This document shows positions 39,499 to 47,538 of a stretch of 64,000 bases of DNA, in pieces. This stretch comes from Halomonas colorata (lineage in GTDB: Bacteria; Pseudomonadota; Gammaproteobacteria; Pseudomonadales; Halomonadaceae). Each line of letters begins with the position of its first letter. Positions within the stretch are counted from its first letter, which is position 1. Below the pieces are notes generated by a model. It was not told where the DNA came from. It ran no database searches and saw only the letters and a list, made by a program, of their open reading frames with translations. The translations under genes were made by a program, and so were the position numbers. The stretch is taken from positions 1-64,000 of the forward strand of contig NZ_JABUZA010000011.1 in assembly GCF_014897985.1 (NCBI RefSeq). Reading direction: 5' to 3'.

Positions 39499-40437
39499 AT
39501 GATTGAGCTGCGCCATTTACGTACCTTACTCGCCCTACGTGAAACGGGCTCATTGGTTGAGGCGGCTGAACGCGTCCATCTTACTCAGTCAGCCCTTTCG
39601 CATCAGTTAAAAGACCTGGAAGGCCGGGTTAATAGCCCCCTATTTGTGCGCAAAACGCGTCCCGTCGAGTTTACCCGTGCGGGTTTACGGCTACTAACCC
39701 TAGCCGACCAGATACTACCCGAAGTGCGTAAAGCCGAGCGTGATGTAGCGCGACTGGCGGGAACCGAGCAGGGTCGGCTGCATATGGCAATCGAATGCCA
39801 TAGCTGCTTTCAGTGGCTGATGCCGACCGTAGATTACTTTCGCGACCACTGGCCGGAAGTCGAAATTGATATTCCCAGCGGCCACCACTTTGACCCGCTG
39901 CCGGCTCTGGCCCGCGAGCAGCTGGATTTAGTCATAACTGCCGACCCGCAGCCGCTAGATGGCGTTCACTATGCGCCCTTGTTTCGATACGAAGGGTTAC
40001 TTGCAGTGGCACGCCAGCACGACTACGCCGACCGAGCCTTTATTGAGCCACAGGCACTGGCCAACCAAACGCTGATTACCTATCCCGTTGAGCAGGCCCG
40101 CCTGGATGTATTTAGCCAGTTTCTAGACCCGGCCAATGTGCGTCCTCAGGAGATCCGCACGGCTGAGCTAACCATTATGATGATGCAGCTGGTAGCTAGT
40201 GGGCGTGGCGTATGTGCACTGCCTAACTGGGCGCTGACGGAATATCTGGAGCGGGATTACGTCAAGGCCGTCAAGCTGGGGGAGCAAGGTATCTGGAGTA
40301 CGTTGTACGCCGCCGTTCGCGAAGAGACGCTTGAGGCTCCCTGGATGCAAGATTTTCTGCGTACCGCCCGGGAAACATCGTTTGCCGTGCTTTCAGGCAT
40401 TAAGCCAGCGACTCACGACGAGGAACCAGCAACGTAA
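39499..40437 (+). CDS. metR: LysR-type regulator MetR
   Basis: MetR is the homocysteine-responsive activator of methionine genes such as metE and metH. The 312-residue protein has the N-terminal winged helix (IELRHLRTLLALRETGSLVEAAERVHLTQSALSHQLKDLE). Its effector domain carries the MetR-like segment RLHMAIECHSCFQWLMPTVDYFRDHWPEVEIDIPSG and YPVEQARLDVFSQFL. The ATG at 39499 gives MIELRHL, aligning with E. coli MIEVKHL; a TTG three codons earlier is an alternative. The last 38 bp overlap the convergent rstB-like gene. Confidence 0.93.
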   Translation: MIELRHLRTLLALRETGSLVEAAERVHLTQSALSHQLKDLEGRVNSPLFVRKTRPVEFTRAGLRLLTLADQILPEVRKAERDVARLAGTEQGRLHMAIECHSCFQWLMPTVDYFRDHWPEVEIDIPSGHHFDPLPALAREQLDLVITADPQPLDGVHYAPLFRYEGLLAVARQHDYADRAFIEPQALANQTLITYPVEQARLDVFSQFLDPANVRPQEIRTAELTIMMMQLVASGRGVCALPNWALTEYLERDYVKAVKLGEQGIWSTLYAAVREETLEAPWMQDFLRTARETSFAVLSGIKPATHDEEPAT

Positions 40438-42001
40438 AGCGAGCGCCGCCGAGCGTGGGGCTAGTGTCGACGGTAACGCTGCCCCCATGGCCTGCCATAA
40501 TTTTCTGCACGATGGAAAGCCCCAAACCGTAGCCCCCCAGGCTTCGCGCACGGCTATCGTCCAAACGAGTAAACGGTTTAAATATATCAGTGCGAGCCTC
40601 TGCGGGTATTCCAGGGCCATCATCCTCGACATCAATACGCACTAGCTGTGCTTCGCTCCAGAGCCGAATGGTGATGTGTTTTTTTCCATAGCGACAGGCG
40701 TTGCTCACCAGGTTCTGCAGTGCCCGCTGTAAATAGCGCGGTTCGGCCAAAAGCTCAATATCCGCACCGTCGGTCAATTCAATGGTTAGCCCTTCATGTA
40801 GCGGCGCCAACGTATCGATCACTCGCTCGGCCATGGCGCGGCAGTCTACCAGCGCCATCTCAAGCTCAGCGCCATTCACCGTTTCGCCCCCTAAACGCGC
40901 ATAGGTAAGAATTTCATCAACGAGCTCATCAAGCTCTGCAATATCGGCATCAATACCCTGTAACTGACGTCTAATCGCGGGCTGGTCGGTCATATCCTCC
41001 ACCATCTGCACGGCAAACCGAATACGTGCCACCGGTGTGCGTAATTCGTGGGAAACGGCGCGGATCATCTCTTGCTGGCCACGCAGCAGAGTTTGCACCT
41101 GGCTTGCCATACCGTTAAAGGCCATGCCCAAACGACCCAAGGAATCGTCACTTTCCACTTTCACACGGGTCTCAAGCCTGCCGCTAGCAATGCGGGTAGC
41201 GGCAAGCTCCAGGCGCGCCATTCTCGTCTCGATACGACGCATAATCAGATAGATAATGAGGCACAACACGGCCATGGCACCGAGTAACAGCGGTAGCTGT
41301 AAATTCATCGGTAGCGTATCGCCGCGCGTAATAGGCCCAGCCAACAGCCACGAGCTTGAATTAGGCAATTGATAAAGCAGGCTAATGGAGAGCTTTTCAG
41401 AGGATAACAGGGTCAGTACGTTACCCAATGCCAGCTGGCCTTGCTGCTTAGGGGTTAAATTATCTGGCAAGGTCTGCAGCAGAGACAGCGGCCAACTGCC
41501 GGAGCGTAGTGCTGCCAGGGCAGCTTCATGTTCTTCATACGGCAATGTTGCTAGCCATTCGCCTAACAGCAACATGCTGCCTTGCCACTGGCGCTCGCTC
41601 CAAACGGGCAAGGACGCTTCCAGCAGCCATTCATCACCAGTGCCTGGCACGCGTTGACGCAGACGCCATGGGTCATCGGTCACCAATACGCTACCGCGCT
41701 TAATACGCTTACTGGCAAAGTAGCCAAGCTTCACTTCGTCAATACGCCGCAGGGTAAGCTGCATACCGAGGTGCTCGGTAAAACGGCTCAGCAGCAAGCT
41801 GCGCTCATCCTCGCTAACCTCGCCAAGCTGGTGGGTCATTAACGACATGGGCAGTGCCACAAGCTGTTCGCGATAATCTTCTCGGCGCACTTGTTCAATA
41901 AATGAACGACCGCCCAGTGCGATTAGCAATACGACACATAGCGCCAGGCCCAGCAGTATATAAAATTTAAAAAACGAGCTATGGCTAAACAACTGGCGCA
42001 T
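40400..42001 (-). CDS. rstB: Sensor histidine kinase, RstB-like
   Basis: A 533-residue inner-membrane kinase. A first span is at residues 11-30, followed by a periplasmic sensor domain of about 200 residues and a second span near 233-253. It then has a HAMP linker (RIETRMARLELAATRIASGRLETRV), the phospho-acceptor H-box AVSHELRTPVARIRFA and the HATPase domain with LVSNACRYGKK (N box) and DDGPGIP. The partner response regulator lies 17 bp upstream. Resemblance to RstB is in the H-box region and the RstA partner; the sensor domain is about 100 residues longer than in E. coli, so its signal may differ. Confidence 0.82.
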   Translation of the reverse strand: MRQLFSHSSFFKFYILLGLALCVVLLIALGGRSFIEQVRREDYREQLVALPMSLMTHQLGEVSEDERSLLLSRFTEHLGMQLTLRRIDEVKLGYFASKRIKRGSVLVTDDPWRLRQRVPGTGDEWLLEASLPVWSERQWQGSMLLLGEWLATLPYEEHEAALAALRSGSWPLSLLQTLPDNLTPKQQGQLALGNVLTLLSSEKLSISLLYQLPNSSSWLLAGPITRGDTLPMNLQLPLLLGAMAVLCLIIYLIMRRIETRMARLELAATRIASGRLETRVKVESDDSLGRLGMAFNGMASQVQTLLRGQQEMIRAVSHELRTPVARIRFAVQMVEDMTDQPAIRRQLQGIDADIAELDELVDEILTYARLGGETVNGAELEMALVDCRAMAERVIDTLAPLHEGLTIELTDGADIELLAEPRYLQRALQNLVSNACRYGKKHITIRLWSEAQLVRIDVEDDGPGIPAEARTDIFKPFTRLDDSRARSLGGYGLGLSIVQKIMAGHGGSVTVDTSPTLGGARFTLLVPRRESLA

Positions 42002-42018
42002 AAAACGTGCCCTTTATA

Positions 42019-42786
42019 TTAGCTATCCTTCACAAAAAGATAGCCTTTGCTGCGTACCGTTTTTATGCGGTGTGGCTGGTTAGGGTCATCGCCCACTTTA
42101 GGCCGGATACGCGATACACGCACATCAATAGAACGGTCCTGCCCATCGTATTTAATACCGCGTAAATCGTTAAATATCTCTTCGCGGGTTAATACCCGGC
42201 CTGCATTACGCGCTAACAGCCACAGAAGATCAAATTCAGCGCTGGTCAGGTCAATACGCTCACCGCCCAGCCACGCTTCACGCGTCGCATTGTCAATCTC
42301 CAGATTATCAAAGCGTAGGCGCATTTCACCATTGGGCGCTGGGCCATCTGCGCGGCGCAGCAACGCGCGCATGCGGGCAAGCAGTACGCGTGGCTGTACG
42401 GGCTTGGGCACATAGTCGTCAGCCCCCATTTCTAATCCGAGAATCTGATCAAGGTCATCGGTGCGCGCCGTCAGCATCATGATGGGGCCTGCAAAATTTG
42501 GTCGCACACGACGACAAATCGACAAGCCATCCTCACCCGGCAGCATCAGATCCAAAATGACCAAATCGGGCTGTAGGGTAAGAATGCGGTCCATTCCCTT
42601 CGCCCCATCGGCCTCTAGAGTAACCTGAAAGCCATTAGCTTCCAGATAATCCCGAGTGAGTTCTGCCAAACGCTTGTCATCTTCAATGATCAGAATATGA
42701 TCCTGATCAGGATATTCAGGCATTACGGTTTCTTGTGACCCAAGCGCCTGAAATTGCTCTTCTAAGTGGTTTACCATCTTATCCAT
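42019..42786 (-). CDS. rstA: OmpR-family response regulator, RstA-like
   Basis: The 255-residue protein has a receiver domain (LIIEDDKRLAELTRDYLEANGF, phosphorylation site in LVILDLMLPGEDG, KPVQPRVLLARMRALLRR) and a C-terminal winged helix. The segment LRGIKYDGQDRSIDVRVSRIRPK and the ending RIKTVRSKGYLF are very close to RstA. The N-terminal 30 residues before the receiver are an extension; starts at 42786, 42777 or 42723 are all possible, with GGAG close to the first. It is cotranscribed with the kinase gene. The target regulon is unknown here. Confidence 0.85.
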   Translation of the reverse strand: MDKMVNHLEEQFQALGSQETVMPEYPDQDHILIIEDDKRLAELTRDYLEANGFQVTLEADGAKGMDRILTLQPDLVILDLMLPGEDGLSICRRVRPNFAGPIMMLTARTDDLDQILGLEMGADDYVPKPVQPRVLLARMRALLRRADGPAPNGEMRLRFDNLEIDNATREAWLGGERIDLTSAEFDLLWLLARNAGRVLTREEIFNDLRGIKYDGQDRSIDVRVSRIRPKVGDDPNQPHRIKTVRSKGYLFVKDS

Positions 42787-43003
42787 CACTCCGCTTAGGC
42801 AGTTTATAATCCATTCGCTTACCCGCTATCGCATTGGCGACCGTCATCTACTTATAGAATACCTTAAAACCCAGGAAGCACCCGCCCTTAACGTTACATG
42901 CTATTAGTTATGCTCAGTCGCTCTTTGCCTCGCTTGATTCTTCCAACACGGAGGACTAATGTAACAAAACAAACTGTCGACAGCCTGACAGGAGGAGTGA
43001 GCA

Positions 43004-43132
43004 ATGACCGACGACAAAGCGAAAAGCGTTATCAAGCGTGTTTATGTCCCAACCCAGGTGCGTGACTTGCCCAACGGGGAAAAACTAAAAATCCCCGGTC
43101 ACTATAAAGCACCCCCAAGTCGGGAAAAATAG
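43004..43132 (+). CDS. 42-residue conserved-looking small protein
   Basis: The frame encodes a 42-residue, strongly basic protein starting MTDDKAKSVIKRVYVPTQVR and ending PGHYKAPPSREK. A very good Shine-Dalgarno, GGAGGAG, lies nine bases before the ATG, and a strong terminator follows 20 bp after the stop, so it has all parts of an independent small gene. There is no membrane span or cysteine. I do not recognise the family. It is divergent from rstA. Confidence 0.65.
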   Translation: MTDDKAKSVIKRVYVPTQVRDLPNGEKLKIPGHYKAPPSREK

Positions 43133-43153
43133 CGTTCAAAATTGCATTTTAAT

Positions 43154-43184
43154 AAAAAAGGCAGGCGCAAGGCCTGCCTTTTTT
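43154..43184. terminator. Bidirectional rho-independent terminator
   Basis: A 13-bp perfect stem, AAAAAAGGCAGGC and its complement with loop GCAAG, has A6 and T6 on its two sides. It serves the 42-residue gene and the convergent small membrane protein gene. Confidence 0.92.
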
Positions 43185-43218
43185 AATGTAAATTACCGTG
43201 TAACAAAGCTTAATGCCG

Positions 43219-43398
43219 CTAACCTTTGGGCCCAAACAATAGCCATACAATCAAGCCTACCAGAGGAAAGACCAGCAGCCCCAAAATCCACAGCAATTTT
43301 GCCAATCCACTTGCGGAACTTTTGGCGACTTTGACAATGGCCCAAACCAAAATAATGAGCCAAATTAACCCTAATAATCCACCGACTTCGATACCCAT
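43219..43398 (-). CDS. Small membrane protein with PLDc_N-type domain
   Basis: A 59-residue protein starting MGIEVGGLLGLIWLIILVWA with two hydrophobic spans (about residues 6-22 and 34-54). A KVAKSSASGLAKLLWI linker joins them, and it ends VWLLFGPKG. This hairpin layout with the final FGP is typical of PLDc_N (phospholipase D nuclease N-terminal) single-domain proteins. TAAGGAG lies five to six bases before the ATG. A longer frame in another phase over the same bases is a shadow. Function is unknown. Confidence 0.82.
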   Translation of the reverse strand: MGIEVGGLLGLIWLIILVWAIVKVAKSSASGLAKLLWILGLLVFPLVGLIVWLLFGPKG

Positions 43399-43470
43399 AG
43401 CAACTCCTTAGCCTGTTGGCGTCCATGAGCTTTTAGCTAAGCACATCAACGCCATATACACAAGCATCGG

Positions 43471-43980
43471 TTACGAATCGGGCAGACTCAAGACCATCTC
43501 ACCGCTACGTATTTCAATATTCAAAAGGTGCAAAAAGCTCATCCCCAACAGCACCGTATCGTGTTCCATCCCCGGGCTAATAGAACCCGGCACATTGCTG
43601 ATCTTGATCCCACCCAGCATGACTTCATCCAACTGTGTAAGATTCCCCTGTACTCGACCATTGGCGGTATTGAACCAAGCCGTGCGCCCCCGGTTAAGTC
43701 CTAACTGCGCCGCCAATTCATCTGAAACGGCTACATAGGTTGCGCCAGTATCGAGTAAAAAGGTCACCGGCTCACCGTTAATCTCGCCAGGCGCTTCAAA
43801 ATGCCCGGAGCGGTTACGCTTTAAGGTAACGGGGCCACCCTCAGACAAGGTCTGCGCAATATGCGCATTAGGGTTGAGTATTTGCTCCATCCCCCCATCA
43901 AGCCACCACGTCCCCAACCCGATTAACAGTACCCAGAAAAGCAGCATCATCACGATGCCGCCACGCTGTCTTGTTTGCAT
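43471..43980 (-). CDS. Retropepsin-like aspartic protease, membrane-anchored (TIGR02281-type)
   Basis: The 169-residue protein has an N-terminal membrane anchor (about residues 9-27, GIVMMLLFWVLLIGLGTWW) and a single retropepsin-like domain with the active-site motif FLLDTGATYVAVSDELAAQLGL. VLLGMSFLHLLNIEIRSGEMVL is the second conserved strand. One aspartate per chain implies activity as a dimer. The ATG at 43980 has GAGGGGG upstream; an in-frame start at 44025 would overlap the MFS gene. The substrate is unknown. Confidence 0.85.
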   Translation of the reverse strand: MQTRQRGGIVMMLLFWVLLIGLGTWWLDGGMEQILNPNAHIAQTLSEGGPVTLKRNRSGHFEAPGEINGEPVTFLLDTGATYVAVSDELAAQLGLNRGRTAWFNTANGRVQGNLTQLDEVMLGGIKISNVPGSISPGMEHDTVLLGMSFLHLLNIEIRSGEMVLSLPDS

Positions 43981-44009
43981 GAGCAGCCCCCTCGCTTTCG
44001 TTTCGACGT

Positions 44010-45356
44010 TTAAGCGTTTTCCCAAGCGATAGCGGCGTCACGCCCTCGGCGCTCGTTAACCTTCGCACAAATCAGCATCGCTATAACAAACAGGCCAACA
44101 CATAAAAGAATAGACGCCTGCAGGCCAATAATAGTTTGCAGCACCCCCAGCATCACGATCCCCAAAACGCCCGCTAATTTATTAGCCAGCCCCCAGAAAC
44201 CAAAAAACTCGGCCGATTTTTCAAGTGGTGAAAACACGCCCACCAAGGCCCGGCTCGCCGATTGGCTGGAACCCAGGCTAAGACCCGCCAAACAGCCCAC
44301 GGCCAGAAACACGTGCTGGGCTTGCCACTGCCAGCCAAAGCGCGCATTTAACCAGGCGGTAATTTCAGGCGTTGCCCAAATAGCAATAATCGCCACCACC
44401 CACAGCCCCAGCGTCATTTGATAAGTATGCTTGGCGCCTAAACGATCTTGAAGCCAGCCAAATCCTAATGCCCCTGCGGCTGCCGTTACCTGAACGATGA
44501 TAAACATGATATTACGTATATTTTCATCCCAACCGATTACCTGGGCACCATAAATAAACGCAAAAGCAATAATGATGTATACCCCCGCCATAGAGAACAG
44601 CAGCGAGATCAAAAACACCGTTAAGTCTTTAAAATAGCGCAATTCTCGCATGGTGGAGCGGACGCGTTGGTGTGCAATGCGCCAATACGCAACGCCCGAA
44701 GGCTGCGGTGTACCGCGCTCTTTTAGCCATAAAAACGTGGGGATAGCGGTAATCAGAAAAAAGCCTGCGGCAAAGGGGCCGACCCAGCGTATGCGCTCAA
44801 AGTTATCTGCCGTTGCCTCACCTAACACCACCAAGGTAAAACCTGCCGCAAACAGCCCGCCAATATACCCAAGCGACCAGCCAAACCCTGAAATTTTACC
44901 CAGCTTTTCAGGTGGGCCAAGCTCGGGTAAAAAAGCGGCAATAAAGGATTCACCCATGGAGTAAGCGTAGTTGGAGAGCACTATCAGGATAAGTCCCATC
45001 ACCACATAGCCCGGCTCCACAAAGTAGAGCATTGCGGTAGTGGCTACCGTAGCCAAATAGCTAAACAGTAAAAAGCGCTTTTTTTCAGCCCGGTAATCCA
45101 TCACCGCCCCACATAGCGGGGCTGTTACCACTACCATCAGATAGCTGATCGCAAGCGCCAGACTCCATAGAAAATTGGCCAGCCGAAACCCATCGCCCCG
45201 GTCACCTACGATCACGGTGGTAAACAGCTCGCCAAACACGACCGTAATAATCAGCAGGGTGTACGCCTGGTTCGCAAAATCAAACATCGCCCAACCGAAA
45301 ATTTCGCGGCGTGAGGCATAAGAAGCATCGCCCTTAACAGGCTTATTTAGCACCAT
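44010..45356 (-). CDS. MFS transporter, UMF1 family
   Basis: A 448-residue carrier with about 12 spans. It begins MVLNKPVKGD and continues with the UMF1-type signature FGWAMFDFANQAYTLLIITVVFGELFTT. SYLMVVVTAPLCGAVMDYRAEKKR and GKISGFGWSLGYIGGLFA are also present. Family members relate to the yeast Atg22 effluxer group; the substrate cannot be inferred. I take the ATG at 45356; the frame is open to a TTG at 45398, but that stretch coincides with the hairpin at 45400. Confidence 0.85.
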   Translation of the reverse strand: MVLNKPVKGDASYASRREIFGWAMFDFANQAYTLLIITVVFGELFTTVIVGDRGDGFRLANFLWSLALAISYLMVVVTAPLCGAVMDYRAEKKRFLLFSYLATVATTAMLYFVEPGYVVMGLILIVLSNYAYSMGESFIAAFLPELGPPEKLGKISGFGWSLGYIGGLFAAGFTLVVLGEATADNFERIRWVGPFAAGFFLITAIPTFLWLKERGTPQPSGVAYWRIAHQRVRSTMRELRYFKDLTVFLISLLFSMAGVYIIIAFAFIYGAQVIGWDENIRNIMFIIVQVTAAAGALGFGWLQDRLGAKHTYQMTLGLWVVAIIAIWATPEITAWLNARFGWQWQAQHVFLAVGCLAGLSLGSSQSASRALVGVFSPLEKSAEFFGFWGLANKLAGVLGIVMLGVLQTIIGLQASILLCVGLFVIAMLICAKVNERRGRDAAIAWENA

Positions 45357-45399
45357 GAGGAGTTCTCTTAAGAGGTCAAAAAGAGACGACGAAAGCAAA

Positions 45400-45422
45400 C
45401 GCCCGGCGTATATAGCCGGGCG
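45400..45422 (-). terminator. Hairpin after the 52-residue membrane protein gene
   Basis: CGCCCGGC (45400-45407) and GCCGGGCG (45415-45422) form an 8-bp GC stem with a 7-nt loop, followed on the minus strand by TTTGCTTTC. It separates the small gene at 45450 from the MFS gene. Confidence 0.65.
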
Positions 45423-45449
45423 CTTTCTTCAGCGTTACAACAGGTTGGC

Positions 45450-45608
45450 CTACAAAAGCCAATGTGCCAACACGGCAGATAAACCGATCACCAACGCCGT
45501 TACCACAGCGACCGTTACTACCCGATCCAGCCAGCGGTCTAACCAACGGTCAACCGAGACCTTCTTGGACTGGCGCCGCGTAGCGCCGTGCCGTCCTTGC
45601 CGAGCCAT
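45450..45608 (-). CDS. Small single-span membrane protein, hypothetical
   Basis: A 52-residue protein starting MARQGRHGATRRQSKKVSVD with a basic N-terminal half, a repeated RWLDRWLD element and one C-terminal span (about residues 29-52, VVTVAVVTALVIGLSAVLAHWLL). GAGG lies six bases before the ATG at 45608; an ATG two codons earlier is possible. The positive-inside rule predicts a cytoplasmic N-terminus. It lies between the BCCT and MFS genes on the same strand. I do not recognise the family. Confidence 0.65.
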   Translation of the reverse strand: MARQGRHGATRRQSKKVSVDRWLDRWLDRVVTVAVVTALVIGLSAVLAHWLL

Positions 45609-45657
45609 CAGCATCCTCGCTCCATGTGTCTGCTCCTGAAGGCCTAATTACGTTCAT

Positions 45658-47283
45658 CTAACTATTAATGCGCCGATTAATAACGTTAGGAGCACGGCGT
45701 AGCCGCTCCTCTTCACCCATCTGCTCAGCCTCAAAGGCATCAGCACCTACGGGCGTTTCGCCGTGACGACGATAAAGCTGCGTCAGCATGGCCTTACGAT
45801 CAGCACGCAGCTCACGCACCAGCACAATAACCATCATATACAGAATAAAGGTAAACGGTAGTGCCGAAAGTACCGCCGCCGATTGAAGCCCTGAAAGGCC
45901 GCCTGCCACAATCAGTGTTAAGCAAATAGCGGCGATCAATACACCCCAGATAATGCGCTTATAAAGCGGAGGATTAATCGAGCCATTATCGGTCATTTGC
46001 GCCACGATATACGAGGCCGAGTCCGCCGATGTCACCAGAAAAATGAAGATAAGCATCATGGCAACCACAGACAGCACGCCGGAAAATGGCATCAGGTCAA
46101 ACATCGCAAATAGCGCTACCGTAATATTGTCCTGAGTAGCAGCCGCCAACCCAATATCATCTCCATTAAGCTCCATGTTAAGCGCCGCGCCACCAAACAC
46201 TCCAATCCACAGGCAGGCCAGCAGCGGCGGCACTAACAGTACGCCGAACACATACTCTTTAATGGTGCGTCCACGTGATACACGAGCAATGAATGTGCCG
46301 ACAAACGGTGACCAGGCAATTACCCAGGCCCAATAGAAAATCGTCCAGCTACTCGCCCACTCATTTTCACTGTAGGGCGAAATACGCAGGCTCATACCGA
46401 TGAAATTCTGCAGATAATCGCCAATGCCTAAAGTAATGGTTTCCAGAATGGCAATCGTAGGGCCGGTCACCAGCACATAGAGCATCAATCCAATACATAG
46501 CGCCATGTTTAGATTTGAAAGGCGCTTAATGCCTTTATCAAGCCCTGACCAGGTCGATGCCATATACGCACAGAACATCACAAATAAAATAATAAATTGC
46601 CAAAACCCGTTTTCAGGCAGGCCAAAGACGGCATTCAAACCGCCATTCATTTGTAATACCCCAAGACCTAGCGAGGTTGCCACCCCCATGACGGTGGCGA
46701 CCACGGCGAAGACATCCAGCCACGCGGCATAAGGGCGTAACCGAGGCTTTTTTGCCGTTACTGATGAAAGCACCGACGATACAAGCCCCGCCTGGCCTTT
46801 ACGAAACTGAAAGTAAGCGATGATTAAGCCAACGACTGAAAACGCGGCCCACTGGTGAATGCCCCAGTTAAAATAGCTGTATTGAATCGCGTAGCGTGCT
46901 GCCGCTTGCGTTTCAGCGGTCACATCGCCGTAAGGCGGCTCTATATAGTGCGTCATGGGCTCAGCCATGCCATAAAACACTAGTCCCACGCCAAATCCAG
47001 CGGCCAGCAACATGCTGATCCATGAAAAGAAACTATAGTTTGGCGTGCTCTCTTGAGGGCCTAAGCGAACTTTTCCATATTTGCTGAACGCCAAGCCAAA
47101 TAAAAATACTACAAAGCCAAAAACCGAGAACAGATAAAACCAGCCAAACAGTCGTGTGATCGTACTTAATGCCGCTTCAGCAACACTTGCGAAACCTTCT
47201 GGAAAAGTGGCCCCTACCACTACCAAGCCGAAAATGATCACTGTCGATGCAATAAACACCGACTTTCCTCCATGATTTGCCAT
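45658..47283 (-). CDS. BCCT-family betaine/choline/carnitine transporter
   Basis: The 541-residue secondary carrier has 12 predicted spans. Its central BCCT signature is WTIFYWAWVIAWSPFVGTFIARVSRGRTIKEYV, and the glycine-rich substrate/ion segment of span 3 is MGVATSLGLGVLQMNGGL. The early motif is GFGVGLVFYGMAEP. It likely takes up glycine betaine or choline for osmoprotection, coupled to Na+ or H+. The C-terminal tail is charged and short, unlike the long osmosensing tail of BetT. The ATG at 47283 has GGGAGAG; 53 upstream in-frame codons lack family similarity. Confidence 0.93.
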   Translation of the reverse strand: MANHGGKSVFIASTVIIFGLVVVGATFPEGFASVAEAALSTITRLFGWFYLFSVFGFVVFLFGLAFSKYGKVRLGPQESTPNYSFFSWISMLLAAGFGVGLVFYGMAEPMTHYIEPPYGDVTAETQAAARYAIQYSYFNWGIHQWAAFSVVGLIIAYFQFRKGQAGLVSSVLSSVTAKKPRLRPYAAWLDVFAVVATVMGVATSLGLGVLQMNGGLNAVFGLPENGFWQFIILFVMFCAYMASTWSGLDKGIKRLSNLNMALCIGLMLYVLVTGPTIAILETITLGIGDYLQNFIGMSLRISPYSENEWASSWTIFYWAWVIAWSPFVGTFIARVSRGRTIKEYVFGVLLVPPLLACLWIGVFGGAALNMELNGDDIGLAAATQDNITVALFAMFDLMPFSGVLSVVAMMLIFIFLVTSADSASYIVAQMTDNGSINPPLYKRIIWGVLIAAICLTLIVAGGLSGLQSAAVLSALPFTFILYMMVIVLVRELRADRKAMLTQLYRRHGETPVGADAFEAEQMGEEERLRRAPNVINRRINS

Positions 47284-47538
47284 ACCCTCTCCCTTTGAAG
47301 CCTTATATCTTAAATTGAACACATACTTGTATAACCCTATCGGCTTAACAACACTTATGTACAGCTTTCGTTTATTTAAGATGCCAATGCTTAATGGCGT
47401 TTGGCTATGCAGGTGGCTTAAACCGTGTAGGGCGTAAACCATACCTGCCTAGACATACATGAGAGCGGCCCTGCGCATCCGCTGCACCAAAACGGTGACA
47501 GCGTACTCGCGCGCGAGCACTTGCGTACCATTTTAGTG

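Noticed and set aside
43193-43426. 77-codon minus-strand frame over the PLDc_N gene
   Set aside because: A different phase on the same strand encodes a coherent two-span membrane protein with a good ribosome binding site; this one is its shadow.
47284-47442. 53-codon N-terminal extension of the BCCT carrier
   Set aside because: Not BCCT-like, and a strong GGGAGAG ribosome binding site marks the ATG at 47283.
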